Assembly: GCA_024699005.1 (NCBI GenBank)
Contig: JAILQN010000016.1
Span: 1 to 46,897, forward strand
From: Clostridia bacterium
GTDB taxonomy: Bacteria; Bacillota_A; Clostridia; Oscillospirales; Acutalibacteraceae
DNA length: 46,897 bases
Direction: 5' to 3'
Under the pieces are notes generated by a model that was given only the letters and a program-made list of their open reading frames with translations, ran no database searches and was not told where the DNA came from. The position numbers and the translations under genes are program-made. Below, one piece after another: positions 25,158 through 34,587 of this stretch (the first letter of the stretch is position 1; the number at the start of each line of letters is the position of its first letter).

Positions 25158-25880
25158 TTATCTGATCAATGAATTCCGCCTTGAAAAGAAAAACACAAGT
25201 CCGACGATATATTTTACGACAAGAAGTATGGAAGAAAAGCTTACAAGATAATCAGAGGTGTTGCCCTTCAAAGTATAAATCGCGCTGATCACGCCGATAA
25301 CGAGCTGGATTATCATAAGCAGCGCGGTCAGCAGCGCGAAGTTCGACGCTGAAGGAGTCGGGGAAAGCTGCCTGATCCTGAGAAGATAAATGATAAAGCA
25401 CGTCCCGACGGAAAAAATCTGCATGATCAGCATCACGACAGCCGACAGAGTACGCAGATTTGAATACGTGGCGACTTCTTCCGGGGTCAGGCCGGATTTC
25501 AGGGCATATTGGCTCATGACGGCATAGCTGAACACCAGGAACCCCTCGCAGAGCATGTGGACGATAAAGCATATCACCGTAAATATCGCCAGCTTTTTGC
25601 CCAGATAATAACAGCTGTGCCCGTCCTTCAGCTTATACGCCTTGTCGACGATCAGGAAACCGCGTATGGCGGCGATATAGGCGAAGGCGAAAAACACCAG
25701 CGCGACAGCCATCATCACCCATACGTACACGCCGCCCGAATGAAGGGCGTTCTGCATGATGTTGATCGCGGACGTCACGACCAGAGCAATACACGAAACG
25801 GCCAGGTACCCTGAGCCCCTGGCCTCGTATATCCTCGAAATGTCGCTTTTACCTGCGCCTGTAATAGCGTTGTTATTCAT
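25158..25880 (-). CDS. six-helix membrane protein of unknown function
   Basis: No family is recognised. The 240-residue protein has six hydrophobic segments (for example YLAVSCIALVVTSAINIM, VWVMMAVALVFFAFAYIAAI, LLTALLMIIQLVIGVISAIY). Its ATG overlaps the stop of the kinase gene upstream by eight bases, and it ends 10 bases before yfhO, so the three are translated from one transcript. Confidence 0.7.
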   Translation of the reverse strand: MNNNAITGAGKSDISRIYEARGSGYLAVSCIALVVTSAINIMQNALHSGGVYVWVMMAVALVFFAFAYIAAIRGFLIVDKAYKLKDGHSCYYLGKKLAIFTVICFIVHMLCEGFLVFSYAVMSQYALKSGLTPEEVATYSNLRTLSAVVMLIMQIFSVGTCFIIYLLRIRQLSPTPSASNFALLTALLMIIQLVIGVISAIYTLKGNTSDYLVSFSSILLVVKYIVGLVFFFSRRNSLIR

Positions 25881-26976
25881 ATAACGTCAAACAATCCTTC
25901 ATTTTGTCAAACATTGCCTCCATATCGGAGACGAGCTTGAACTGGGTCCTTGCCCTGACAAGATTATGCCCGGGGTATGCAGCGCCGAAATACGTGTCAC
26001 CGTTCAGGTGATCGGCAAGGAAGCGCATACCGCATTCAAGGGTCAGCAGCTTCGCGGAAAACGGCAGATATTCCCTCTCCGCCGGAGTCAGACTTGTGCC
26101 TGCGGAAGCAAGATAACCCTCCAGATACTCTTTATATAGAGGCAGGCTTAAATTTACCTTTAACAGGTCCCGCTCGTCCTCCGCCGCAGTGCTTGCGCCG
26201 AAACGTATGGCGTCGCCGAAATCATACAGGCAGGATCCCGGCATGACCGTGTCCAGATCAACGATGCAGAGCGGTTCGTCGGTTTCTGCGTCGAACATTA
26301 TATTGTTGAGCTTGGTGTCGTTGTGCGTCACGCGCAGCGGCATATCGCCGGATGCGATAAGGTCGGTGACGATGTGGGTGTCATCCTCTCTGCGCAGACA
26401 GAACTCGACCTCTCTCTGAGCCTCTTTCAGCCTGCCGGCGGCGTCGTTCGCGACTGCCTCCCGGAGCTGCAGGAGCCGTCTGCCGGTATCGTGGAAAAAC
26501 GGGATCGTTTCATAAAGGGAGTCTATCGGGAAATCCGCGAGCTCCGACATAAAAGAGCCGAACGCTGCTCCGGCTTTGCGGAAGATGCCGGGTCTGTCGA
26601 TGATGTCATAGGAGCGGGAATCCGCAATATAATTGTACAGCCTCCACACGGAGCCGTCGGAACAGACGACGTGACTTTCGCCGGACGCCGTCGGTATGAC
26701 GTTCAGGGTCTCACGCTCCGGGTCACCTCCGCGGGCGATGATCCTTTCGCGCATATAACCGGTCACTGCCACCACGTTTGCCATCAGCTCCGCGGGATTT
26801 TTGAATACAAAAGTGTTTATCTGCTGCATGACCATCTTCCGCCTGACGCCGAAATCCCCGATAAGGCAGAAAGTCTTGTTTATATGTCCGCTGCCGATCT
26901 CTCCGACGGATTCAACTATATCTTCAATACCGTAAGATGCGAAAATCTCCGCAAATATATCATTGTTCAGAGTCAT
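25873..26976 (-). CDS. N-acetylhexosamine 1-kinase-like phosphotransferase
   Basis: A 367-residue kinase of the aminoglycoside phosphotransferase fold, closest by motif to NahK enzymes that phosphorylate N-acetylhexosamines at C1. The N-terminal lobe has GSGHINKTF and VMQQINTFVFKNP. The catalytic loop is RVTHNDTKLNN, and VDLDTVMPGSCLYDFGDAIR carries the metal-binding Asp. AAAGGAA precedes the ATG and a near-consensus promoter lies upstream. Phosphorylated amino sugars would feed wall or surface glycan synthesis, which fits the YfhO protein downstream. Specificity is inferred from the family. Confidence 0.83.
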   Translation of the reverse strand: MTLNNDIFAEIFASYGIEDIVESVGEIGSGHINKTFCLIGDFGVRRKMVMQQINTFVFKNPAELMANVVAVTGYMRERIIARGGDPERETLNVIPTASGESHVVCSDGSVWRLYNYIADSRSYDIIDRPGIFRKAGAAFGSFMSELADFPIDSLYETIPFFHDTGRRLLQLREAVANDAAGRLKEAQREVEFCLRREDDTHIVTDLIASGDMPLRVTHNDTKLNNIMFDAETDEPLCIVDLDTVMPGSCLYDFGDAIRFGASTAAEDERDLLKVNLSLPLYKEYLEGYLASAGTSLTPAEREYLPFSAKLLTLECGMRFLADHLNGDTYFGAAYPGHNLVRARTQFKLVSDMEAMFDKMKDCLTLYE

Positions 26977-27009
26977 TTCGTAAAGTTCCTTTCAAGAAAA
27001 TACCTTACA

Positions 27010-27038
27010 ATTATATATATGATGGACAGAATAGTCAA
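27010..27038 (-). promoter_or_regulatory. sigma-A-type promoter of the kinase-YfhO operon
   Basis: On the minus strand TTGACT (complement of 27033-27038), a 17-bp spacer and TATAAT (complement of 27010-27015). This is the same box pair and spacing as the rubrerythrin promoter. Confidence 0.85.
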
Positions 27039-27055
27039 TAAGTGAATTTTTGTTC

Positions 27056-27084
27056 TTTACATAATCACGATAATAATGTAGAAT
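27056..27084 (+). promoter_or_regulatory. promoter of the pyrH operon
   Basis: TTTACA (27056-27061), 17 bp, TAGAAT (27079-27084), about 30 bp before the pyrH start. It is divergent from the kinase promoter within a 139-bp intergenic region. Confidence 0.7.
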
Positions 27085-27115
27085 ATATTTATTACGATAG
27101 AAGGGGGAATTTGCG

Positions 27116-27823
27116 TTGAGTATCAGATACAAACGCGTATTGCTGAAGATCAGCGGCGAGGTTTTAGCCGGACCGAACAAAATGGGCATCGACTTCGATA
27201 CCGTCCGCCCGATCTGCGAAGCGATCAAAAAAGCCCACGACGCAGGGGCAGAGATCGGCCTTGTCATAGGCGGCGGCAACTTCTGGCGCGGCAGATCGTC
27301 CGGAGCAATGGACAGGACCAGAGCCGATCATATAGGCATGCTGGCCACCGCCATGAACGCGCTGGCGGTCGCGGACTCTCTGGAGGAAGTCGGGCTGGAC
27401 GTACGCGTACAGACCGCCATTGAGATGCGCCAGGTCGCAGAACCGTATATACGCAACAGAGCCATAAGGCACTTTGAGAAGGGCAGGATCGTGATCTTCG
27501 GCTGCGGCACCGGTTCACCGTTCTTCAGCACGGACACGGCAGCTTCGCTGAGAGCGGCAGAGATCAACGCCGATATAATGCTCAAAGCGACGAACGTCGA
27601 CGGTGTATACGACAAGGACCCGCACAAATACCCCGACGCGGTACAGTACAAGACCCTTTCGCACGCCGACGTGGTCGAAAAGAACCTCGGAGTCATGGAC
27701 TCCACGGCAGCCGCCATGTGCCGCGACAACAACATTCCCATCCTGGTCTTCAACCTTGAGGACCCCGAAAATATCTATCGCGCTATCACCGGCGAGGATA
27801 TAGGCACACTTGTAACGGATTAA
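27116..27823 (+). CDS. pyrH: UMP kinase
   Basis: Bacterial UMP kinase converts UMP to UDP; it is a hexameric member of the amino acid kinase family. Motifs include [22 protein letters not shown], an [18 protein letters not shown] stretch, and [19 protein letters not shown]. The length of 235 is standard. The start is TTG at 27116, supported by AAGGGGGAA nine bases upstream. It is first in the conserved pyrH-frr-uppS-cdsA-dxr-rseP-ispG order. Confidence 0.96.
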   Translation: MSIRYKRVLLKISGEVLAGPNKMGIDFDTVRPICEAIKKAHDAGAEIGLVIGGGNFWRGRSSGAMDRTRADHIGMLATAMNALAVADSLEEVGLDVRVQTAIEMRQVAEPYIRNRAIRHFEKGRIVIFGCGTGSPFFSTDTAASLRAAEINADIMLKATNVDGVYDKDPHKYPDAVQYKTLSHADVVEKNLGVMDSTAAAMCRDNNIPILVFNLEDPENIYRAITGEDIGTLVTD

Positions 27824-27854
27824 AAAACATCATCACATAAAGGAAGGTATCATT

Positions 27855-28415
27855 ATGACTCTCGATGAATTATACAAGAACACAAAAGACCGCATGAACA
27901 AAACCATGCGCTCGCTCAGCTCCGAATTCGACACCATCCGCGCGGGCAGAGCAAACGCGAAGGTCCTTGACAGGATCAGCGCCGATTATTACGGCACCGC
28001 CACCCCGATCAATCAGATGGCGTCCATCGGCAATCAGGACGCCCGCACTCTTGTTATCCAGCCCTGGGACAAATCCGCTCTCTCCGCAATTGTCAAGGCA
28101 ATCCAGGCGTCGGATCTGGGTATCAACCCGCAGAACGACGGTACAGTTATCCGTCTGACGTTCCCGGCGCTCACCGAGGAGAGACGCAAACAGCTCTCAA
28201 AGGATATCGCGAAACTCGGTGAGAACGCGAAGGTCGCCATCCGTCAGATCAGGCGCGACTCCGTGGACGAGGTCAAGAAGCTGAAAAAAGCGTCCGAGAT
28301 CACCGAGGACGATCAGAAAGACGCCGAGGAAGAGATCCAGGATATCACGAACGACTTTATCAAACAGATCGATAAGGCCTGCGAAGCGAAGACGAAAGAG
28401 ATCATGGAGATTTAG
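27855..28415 (+). CDS. frr: ribosome recycling factor
   Basis: RRF splits post-termination ribosomes together with EF-G. The 186-residue protein shows the family pattern: EFDTIRAGRANAKVLDRI near the N-terminus, PWDKSALSAIVKAIQASDLG, and LSKDIAKLGENAKVAIRQIR in the long helix. AAAGGAAGG precedes the ATG, 31 bases after pyrH. Confidence 0.97.
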   Translation: MTLDELYKNTKDRMNKTMRSLSSEFDTIRAGRANAKVLDRISADYYGTATPINQMASIGNQDARTLVIQPWDKSALSAIVKAIQASDLGINPQNDGTVIRLTFPALTEERRKQLSKDIAKLGENAKVAIRQIRRDSVDEVKKLKKASEITEDDQKDAEEEIQDITNDFIKQIDKACEAKTKEIMEI

Positions 28416-28425
28416 TTTTTATCAG

Positions 28426-28481
28426 GAGTGAAGTGTGAAGAATGGAGAGTGAAGACTCGGTTCGTACTTCATACTTCATAC
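28426..28481. repeat. opposed heptanucleotide arms between frr and uppS
   Basis: Units GAGTGAA, GTGTGAA, GAATGGA, GAGTGAA (28426-28453), a GACTCGG link, then TTCGTAC, TTCATAC, TTCATAC (28461-28481). The TTCATAC words are the complement of GTATGAA, so the arms are inverted and could pair. The array occupies most of the 92-bp gap; uppS is left with only a weak ribosome site. Confidence 0.85.
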
Positions 28482-28507
28482 CTGATCTCAGGACCGCATA
28501 AACAGCA

Positions 28508-29230
28508 ATGAGCGAATCATTCAACATTCTCCCCCGCCACGTCGGCTTTATTATGGACGGCAACGGCAGGTGGGCAAAAAACAGAGGGCTTCCCAGAAGC
28601 GAGGGGCACAGGCAGGGCGCAAAAACCTTCCGGAAAATCGGTGAATACGCGGCAGACATAGGCATAGAATATGTCACCTTTTACGCTTTTTCCACCGAGA
28701 ACTGGAAGCGTCCGCTGCCCGAAGTCAACGCCATAATGGACCTGTTCGGCGAATACCTCAACGAAGTGGTCGACCGCATCCTCGAGAACGAGGAAAAACA
28801 GATCCACCTGCACTTTATCGGCGACAGGGACGGCATATCCCCGGAGCTTCTGAAGCTGATGGACTATACAGAGAGCCTTACCGCCGAAAAGCATAAGGTC
28901 ACGCTGAACATCGCCGTAAACTACGGCGGAAGGCATGAGATAACCACCGCCGTGCGCGATATTGCGAAAAAGGTCGCCGCAGGCGAGCTCTCCCCCGGCG
29001 ATATCAGCGAAGAGCTTATTTCCGATTATATGTATACCGCAGGCCAGCCCGATCCCGATCTCATCATCAGGCCCAGCGGCGAATACCGGCTTTCCAACTT
29101 CCTGACCTGGCAGAGCGCTTATTCCGAACTGTGGTTTTCCGACATTCTCTGGCCGGACTTCACCGAAGAAGATTTCAACTCAGCTCTTCGGGATTACGAG
29201 CACAGACACAGGCGCTTCGGAGGGATCTGA
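28508..29230 (+). CDS. uppS: undecaprenyl diphosphate synthase (isoprenyl transferase)
   Basis: A cis-prenyltransferase that makes the C55 lipid carrier for wall polymers. It has the substrate-binding signature FIMDGNGRWAKNRGLPR, the TFYAFSTENWKRP segment, and the C-terminal DLIIRPSGEYRLSNFLTWQSAY. The length of 240 is typical. It is the third gene of the pyrH operon, separated from frr by a heptanucleotide array, and is followed closely by cdsA. Confidence 0.96.
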   Translation: MSESFNILPRHVGFIMDGNGRWAKNRGLPRSEGHRQGAKTFRKIGEYAADIGIEYVTFYAFSTENWKRPLPEVNAIMDLFGEYLNEVVDRILENEEKQIHLHFIGDRDGISPELLKLMDYTESLTAEKHKVTLNIAVNYGGRHEITTAVRDIAKKVAAGELSPGDISEELISDYMYTAGQPDPDLIIRPSGEYRLSNFLTWQSAYSELWFSDILWPDFTEEDFNSALRDYEHRHRRFGGI

Positions 29231-29232
29231 AA

Positions 29233-30084
29233 ATGAAAGACAGAGTTATTACGGGACTTATCATCGCGGCAGTAATGATACCCTGCGCGGTATTCATGCA
29301 CACACTCGCGTTCCCGATCATGATAGCGGTGATCTCCGCTTTCTGCGTATTTGAGATACAGAAAGCAACAGGGAGCAAAAACCCGGTGCTTATCGCGATT
29401 TCATGCGTTACCGCCGCCGCGATACCGTTTCTTATCCATTACAGTGTAAAATTCGCGTTCATGCCCGTGGCGGTCATTTACATACTGGTATACCTGTGCA
29501 TCATGGTGGTGATGCACGGCAAAACCTCGTTCAACGACGCGGTCCTGGCTCTGTTTTCCACGCTCTGCATCCCGACCGGCATCTCCATGATGCTGAAACT
29601 CAGGGACGTTTATCTGGACTTTCCCGATTCATTCACCAAGGCAAGCGGCGTATTCTTTATAATATTCGGCTATATCAGCGCCTGGGGCTGCGATATCGGC
29701 GCGAATGTTTTCGGACGCAAATTCGGCAAACATAAACTCGCCCCCGGCATAAGCCCCAAGAAGACCGTTGAAGGCGCCGTTTGCGGCGTGCTGTTCGCGG
29801 TCGTTCTTAATATCATTCTCTGGCTTCTGTTCAATAAATTCTGGTTCACAAGCCATGATTTCTCTCTTATAGCGGACATTGCCGTAACGGTCATTCTGGC
29901 GATCATCTCCATTTTCGGTGACCTGGCGGCGTCCATCATAAAACGCAACCACGATATCAAGGACTTCGGCAAGCTGCTGCCCGGGCACGGCGGGATGATG
30001 GACCGGTTTGACAGCATTTTATTCGTGATACCTGCGGAGTATATCGCGGTGCGTATCCTTATGATCGGTTTCAAGGCGGTATGA
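29233..30084 (+). CDS. cdsA: phosphatidate cytidylyltransferase
   Basis: CdsA makes CDP-diacylglycerol for phospholipid synthesis at the membrane. The 283-residue protein has about eight hydrophobic helices and the C-terminal family signature, seen as DFGKLLPGHGGMMDRFDS, after GDLAASIIKR. The start at 29233 has GGAGGG upstream; the frame extends further into uppS but that part is not protein-like. The stop overlaps the dxr ATG as ATGA. Confidence 0.95.
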   Translation: MKDRVITGLIIAAVMIPCAVFMHTLAFPIMIAVISAFCVFEIQKATGSKNPVLIAISCVTAAAIPFLIHYSVKFAFMPVAVIYILVYLCIMVVMHGKTSFNDAVLALFSTLCIPTGISMMLKLRDVYLDFPDSFTKASGVFFIIFGYISAWGCDIGANVFGRKFGKHKLAPGISPKKTVEGAVCGVLFAVVLNIILWLLFNKFWFTSHDFSLIADIAVTVILAIISIFGDLAASIIKRNHDIKDFGKLLPGHGGMMDRFDSILFVIPAEYIAVRILMIGFKAV

Positions 30085-31235
30085 ACACGACGAAAACACT
30101 TTCCATTCTCGGCTCAACCGGGTCGATCGGGACTCAATCCATAGACGTGGCGCTGGCGCGCGGCTGGCAGGTCGCGGCGCTGGCGGCGGACTCAAACATC
30201 GATATTATAGAAAAACAGGCCCGTCTGCTTCACCCCGAAAAAGTCGCGCTCCGTAATGAACGGGCAGCGGCGGAACTGAAGGTAAAGCTTTCGGATACAG
30301 ATATAAAAGTGCTCTCCGGTACGGAGGGCGTTTGCGAATGCGCCGGAGACACCTCCGCCGACACCGTTGTAAACGCAATCGTCGGCATAGCGGGGTTAAG
30401 ACCGACCCTCGCCGCCATAAACGCGGAAAAGAAACTGGCGCTTGCAAACAAAGAGACCATAGTCGCCGGCGGCAGGCTGGTGCTTGACGCGTGCAGGGCG
30501 CACGGTATAAGAATACTGCCCATAGATTCCGAGCATTCGGCTATCTTCCAGTGTCTTCAGGGCTGCCCGCCCGGCAGAAAACTGAAGAAGATCATACTTA
30601 CCGCTTCCGGCGGTCCGTTTTTCGGCAGGACCCGCGGTGACCTTGAGAACGTCACCGCAGCAGACGCTCTGAAACATCCGAACTGGTCGATGGGAGCGAA
30701 GATCACCATAGACTCCGCAACCATGTTCAACAAGGGCCTGGAGCTCATAGAGGCGGTAAGGCTTTTCGACGTCTCCCCCGATGCCGTTCACATCGTCGTC
30801 CACAGGGAAAGCATCGTCCATTCCGCCGTTGAATACGACGACAATTCGGTTATAGCGCAGCTGGGACTGCCTGATATGAGGATACCGATCCAGTACGCCC
30901 TGACCTGGCCCGACCGCTTCCCGTCCCCGGTAAACGAGCTTGACCTCGCTGCGCTGGGAAAGCTGACCTTCTTTGAACCGGATTACGACACGTTCCGCTG
31001 CATCGACATCTGCCGCCGCGCGGTCAGATCAGACGGTCTCAAGACCGCCGCCGTCAATTCCGCCAACGAAGCCGTCAACCTCGCGTTCCGCGAAGGCAAA
31101 ATAAGATTCAACGACATTCCCGATCTGATCGAACGCGCCGCAGAGGACGTGCCCGACATACAGACGTTCACCGCCGAAGATATAGAAGCGGTCGATAAAC
31201 AGATGCGCGGATCTGTTAATTCACTGATTTCATGA
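30081..31235 (+). CDS. dxr: 1-deoxy-D-xylulose 5-phosphate reductoisomerase
   Basis: Dxr catalyses the first committed step of the MEP isoprenoid pathway using NADPH. Motifs are LGSTGSIGTQS (nucleotide-binding), LALANKETIVAGG, PIDSEHSAIFQCL with metal ligands, and SMGAKITIDSATMFNKGLE. At 384 residues the length is normal. ispG three genes downstream belongs to the same pathway, and uppS upstream uses its product. Confidence 0.97.
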   Translation: MNTTKTLSILGSTGSIGTQSIDVALARGWQVAALAADSNIDIIEKQARLLHPEKVALRNERAAAELKVKLSDTDIKVLSGTEGVCECAGDTSADTVVNAIVGIAGLRPTLAAINAEKKLALANKETIVAGGRLVLDACRAHGIRILPIDSEHSAIFQCLQGCPPGRKLKKIILTASGGPFFGRTRGDLENVTAADALKHPNWSMGAKITIDSATMFNKGLELIEAVRLFDVSPDAVHIVVHRESIVHSAVEYDDNSVIAQLGLPDMRIPIQYALTWPDRFPSPVNELDLAALGKLTFFEPDYDTFRCIDICRRAVRSDGLKTAAVNSANEAVNLAFREGKIRFNDIPDLIERAAEDVPDIQTFTAEDIEAVDKQMRGSVNSLIS

Positions 31236-31236
31236 T

Positions 31237-32337
31237 ATGACATTCAATCTTCTTATAAAAATGATGACCGCCTCTCAGATATGGGGCAAAATCTGGCCGA
31301 TACTTCTGGCAATACTGTTTTTCGGGCTTATCATCGCCATACACGAGCTGGGGCATTTTGCAACAGCCAAGCTTTTCGGCGTCAGAGTGAACGAGTTTGC
31401 CATCGGCATGGGACCGACGATACTCAAAAAGAAACGCGGCGAAACACAATATTCGCTGCGGCTGTTTCCTATCGGCGGATTCGTGCAGATGGAAGGCGAA
31501 AACGAAGAGAGCGAAGATGAGCGGGCCTTCTGCAAAAAGAAGGCATGGAAGAGGTTCATCATCGTTGCCGCAGGCGCGATAAACAACCTGATTTTAGGAT
31601 TCATTTTCGTAATAATCATCACGTCCATGGCAGACCTTGTGGGCACCACACAGATCCACTCCTTTGACAAAAACGCCGTCAGCAACTCCTACGGTCTGCA
31701 GGCGGGCGACTATATCAGAGAGATAAACGGCACCAACATCTATTCCGACAGGGACATAAGCTACTGTATGGCGCGCGACGACGACGGCGTGTACGATATA
31801 ACGGTCGAGCGCGACGGTGAAAAGCTTCTTTTAAAAAACGTTCACTTCGCTTATGAGGAAAATGAAGACGGCAAAAACCTGATAATCTTCGATTTCATTC
31901 TTGTCGGCAAACAGAAAACCGTCTTCAACGTGATCGGCACCGCTTTCAGGGACACGATCTCCATAGCCCGGCTTGTATGGCTGACTCTTTTCGATCTTGT
32001 AACCGGTCATTTCGGCATAAATGATATATCCGGCCCCGTAGGCACTGTTTCCATCATAGCTCAGGTCGCGGACGAAGCGGCGAAGCCCGGCGGCGCAGGT
32101 CTGGAAATGATCCTGTACGTCATGGCCCTCATCACCGTCAATATCGGCGTATTCAACCTGCTGCCCATCCCCGCGCTGGACGGAGGAAGACTGTTCTTCA
32201 TACTTATTGAAATGATATTCCGCAAACCTGTCCCCGCGAAATACGAGAACTGGATCCACGCCGCGGGTCTTGTGCTGCTGCTGGCATTTATGGCGTTCAT
32301 CACCTTCAACGACATCAAAAACCTTATCATAAAATAG
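31237..32337 (+). CDS. rseP: RIP metalloprotease RseP (site-2 protease family)
   Basis: A membrane-embedded zinc protease of family M50 that cleaves anti-sigma factors or signal peptides inside the membrane. The HELGH zinc motif is at residues 36-40 in the first helix. A PDZ-like domain (about 150-230, NSYGLQAGDYIREINGTNI) precedes the second motif region NLLPIPALDGGRLFF. The length of 366 fits. No ribosome site is obvious; the ATG follows the dxr stop by one base, so translation is probably coupled. Confidence 0.94.
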   Translation: MTFNLLIKMMTASQIWGKIWPILLAILFFGLIIAIHELGHFATAKLFGVRVNEFAIGMGPTILKKKRGETQYSLRLFPIGGFVQMEGENEESEDERAFCKKKAWKRFIIVAAGAINNLILGFIFVIIITSMADLVGTTQIHSFDKNAVSNSYGLQAGDYIREINGTNIYSDRDISYCMARDDDGVYDITVERDGEKLLLKNVHFAYEENEDGKNLIIFDFILVGKQKTVFNVIGTAFRDTISIARLVWLTLFDLVTGHFGINDISGPVGTVSIIAQVADEAAKPGGAGLEMILYVMALITVNIGVFNLLPIPALDGGRLFFILIEMIFRKPVPAKYENWIHAAGLVLLLAFMAFITFNDIKNLIIK

Positions 32338-32340
32338 CCC

Positions 32341-33393
32341 ATGTACAAAAGAAGATACACTGAAGAAGTCAGGATAGGCAATATCACAATAGGCGGAGAA
32401 AACCCCGTAGCCGTGCAGTCCATGCTCAGCACTCCGGCGGAGGACGCAGAGGCATGCGTGGCTCAGGCAAAACGCCTTGAAGCCGCCGGCTGTGAAATAA
32501 TCAGGACCGCCGTGCCAAACCTCGACTGCGTGAATACCGTATACCGCCTCAAGGAAGAGATATCCGCACCGGTCGTGGCGGATATCCACTTTGACTACCG
32601 CATTGCCCTCGCCTGCTGCGACGCAGGAGTCGACAAGATACGCATTAATCCCGGAAACATAGGCTCCGACGACCGTGTAAAAGCAGTAGCAGACAAATGC
32701 GCACGGAAGAATATCCCCATAAGGATAGGCGTCAACTCAGGCTCGCTGGAAAAACACATTCTGGCAAAATACGGCTCTCCCACACCGGAAGCCCTTGCAG
32801 AAAGCGCGCTGTATCACGCTTCGCTGCTCGAAAAATTCGACTTTGACAACATTGTTATATCCCTGAAATCCTCCGACGTCATGCGGGCGTTCGAAGCTTA
32901 CGGGATCATCTCGGAAAAGTGCGATTATCCCCTGCATATCGGCATAACCGAAGCCGGAACCCGCCGTATGGGCATAATCAAGTCCGCCGCGGGGCTCGGC
33001 GCGCTGCTTATAAACGGCATAGGCGACACGATAAGGGTCTCTCTGACTGACGATCCCGTTGAGGAGGTCCGCGCCGCTTATGACATTCTGAGATCCCTCG
33101 GTCTGAGGCAGAGGGGCGTAAGATTCGTATCCTGCCCTACCTGCGGCAGGACGAAGATCGACCTTATAGGCATAGCGAACGAGGTCGAAAACCGTCTGTC
33201 CGGCTGCGATAAGAACATAACCGTCGCCATCATGGGCTGTGTGGTGAACGGCCCCGGAGAAGCGAGGGAAGCGGACATCGGCATAGCCGGCGGCGTCGGA
33301 GAGGGATTGTTATTCAAAAAAGGCGAAATCATCCGCAAGGTCCCGGAAACGGAGCTTGTCGATACGCTCATTGAAGAAATCGGAAAACTGTAA
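32341..33393 (+). CDS. ispG: 4-hydroxy-3-methylbut-2-en-1-yl diphosphate synthase
   Basis: IspG is the iron-sulfur enzyme of the penultimate MEP-pathway step. The N-terminal barrel starts with VRIGNITIGGENPVAVQSML and has VADIHFDYRIAL and KIRINPGNIG. The C-terminal domain carries the 4Fe-4S cysteines in SCPTCGR and IMGCVVNGPGEA. The length of 350 is typical of the bacterial two-domain form. It starts four bases after rseP. Confidence 0.97.
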   Translation: MYKRRYTEEVRIGNITIGGENPVAVQSMLSTPAEDAEACVAQAKRLEAAGCEIIRTAVPNLDCVNTVYRLKEEISAPVVADIHFDYRIALACCDAGVDKIRINPGNIGSDDRVKAVADKCARKNIPIRIGVNSGSLEKHILAKYGSPTPEALAESALYHASLLEKFDFDNIVISLKSSDVMRAFEAYGIISEKCDYPLHIGITEAGTRRMGIIKSAAGLGALLINGIGDTIRVSLTDDPVEEVRAAYDILRSLGLRQRGVRFVSCPTCGRTKIDLIGIANEVENRLSGCDKNITVAIMGCVVNGPGEAREADIGIAGGVGEGLLFKKGEIIRKVPETELVDTLIEEIGKL

Positions 33394-33408
33394 CCTGTCT
33401 CCTTTCTC

Positions 33409-34563
33409 ATGAAATTCGTAAAGCGTTTTTTCTCGATAATTTTTTCCGCCGTGCTGATATACGCGGCGGGGTTGGGTGTTTATTATTACCTGACTCTCCG
33501 GGAGATACGCTCCGTCCCGCAGGAAGGACTGGATGCTCAGCAGATCTTTACTCCGGGCTCCGAAAACGTCATACCTCTTTCCACGTTCTATTACAATATG
33601 CTCTCGGATAACGCTAAGGTTGCATATGTCCGGCTTCTCAACGGCTATCACAATGCGGAAGAAGGCATAAAAGTCCCACCCGTCACGTCGGAGGAGTTCT
33701 CCGACGTCATCGAGGCTCTGCGCAACGACAATCCCGACCGTCCCGCATTCGGCTGTCACTGGTATCTTACCCATAACAGTTTCTATGACACGATCATACC
33801 GTCAGAGGATGTAACGGACAAGATCGCCCTCGAGATGCCGCTCAGACAGAAAATGATCGGGATATTGACCGATCTTCCCGACGGCGACGACTATGAAAAA
33901 GAGCTCTACATCCACGATTATATAGTCAACCACTGTACATATAAACAGACCGACGAATCAAACAATGCCTACGGCGTGCTCTGGGAGGCGGAGGCGGTAT
34001 GTACAGGCTATGCCAGAGCAATGCAGCTGCTGCTTTGCAGCATCGGCATCCCGACTACGGTAATATCCGGCGACGCCTGCGATGACGACGGCAATTGGGA
34101 AGCGCATATGTGGAACTATATTCTGCTGGACGGCGAATACTATTTTGTCGACCCGACCTGGGACGATCCGCGTTCCGACAGACAGGAAAACACTATCTGT
34201 CACAGATATTTCAACGTCAATTCGCATATCCTTAATATCGACCATAAGAATTACGATACGACCGTTTTTTCCACTTCCGCCGAAGCAGACAACTATTTTG
34301 TCCGCAGCGGTTCGGTATTCGACTTTTACAATTCCGATACCATCAGGGAAGCCGCGCAGCACTTTATAAAAAATCCGGAAACAGACGAAATGTTCCTTGA
34401 GATATGCTTTTCAAACGATACCGCTTTTCAGGACGCCGAAGAAGGTTTTTTTGAAAGTGACGGCGACGATCTGCGGATGCTTATCCACGAAGCGGGTCTG
34501 AGTACAGATTCAGTCTATCATACGAGCTCCGAAGAGCACCGGTATATAAGAATCAGTTTTTAG
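33409..34563 (+). CDS. membrane-anchored transglutaminase-like protein
   Basis: A 384-residue protein with an N-terminal membrane helix (about residues 8-28, IIFSAVLIYAAGLGVYYYL) and a transglutaminase-like cysteine-hydrolase core. The triad is visible as VCTGYARAMQLLL (Cys), WEAHMWNYI (His) and YYFVDPTWDD (Asp). Secreted proteins of this group are common in Clostridia; they are usually proposed to be peptidases or amidases acting outside the cell, and the substrate here is unknown. It lies 15 bases after ispG, so it is in the same transcript without an obvious link to isoprenoid synthesis. A short run of AGTTTTT-type heptads covers its stop codon. Confidence 0.85.
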   Translation: MKFVKRFFSIIFSAVLIYAAGLGVYYYLTLREIRSVPQEGLDAQQIFTPGSENVIPLSTFYYNMLSDNAKVAYVRLLNGYHNAEEGIKVPPVTSEEFSDVIEALRNDNPDRPAFGCHWYLTHNSFYDTIIPSEDVTDKIALEMPLRQKMIGILTDLPDGDDYEKELYIHDYIVNHCTYKQTDESNNAYGVLWEAEAVCTGYARAMQLLLCSIGIPTTVISGDACDDDGNWEAHMWNYILLDGEYYFVDPTWDDPRSDRQENTICHRYFNVNSHILNIDHKNYDTTVFSTSAEADNYFVRSGSVFDFYNSDTIREAAQHFIKNPETDEMFLEICFSNDTAFQDAEEGFFESDGDDLRMLIHEAGLSTDSVYHTSSEEHRYIRISF

Positions 34564-34575
34564 TTTTTTGTTTTC
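34555..34575. repeat. short heptanucleotide run at a gene end
   Basis: Three units, AGTTTTT twice and TGTTTTC, span the stop codon of the transglutaminase-like gene. They are T-rich, so this is the weakest member of the family and could be chance. Confidence 0.4.
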
Positions 34576-34587
34576 ATACGGACCAAT

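Noticed and set aside
27824..27854. Missing tsf or rpsB as evidence of rearrangement
   Set aside because: The pyrH operon often starts at pyrH when rpsB-tsf are elsewhere; nothing in the sequence shows a break.
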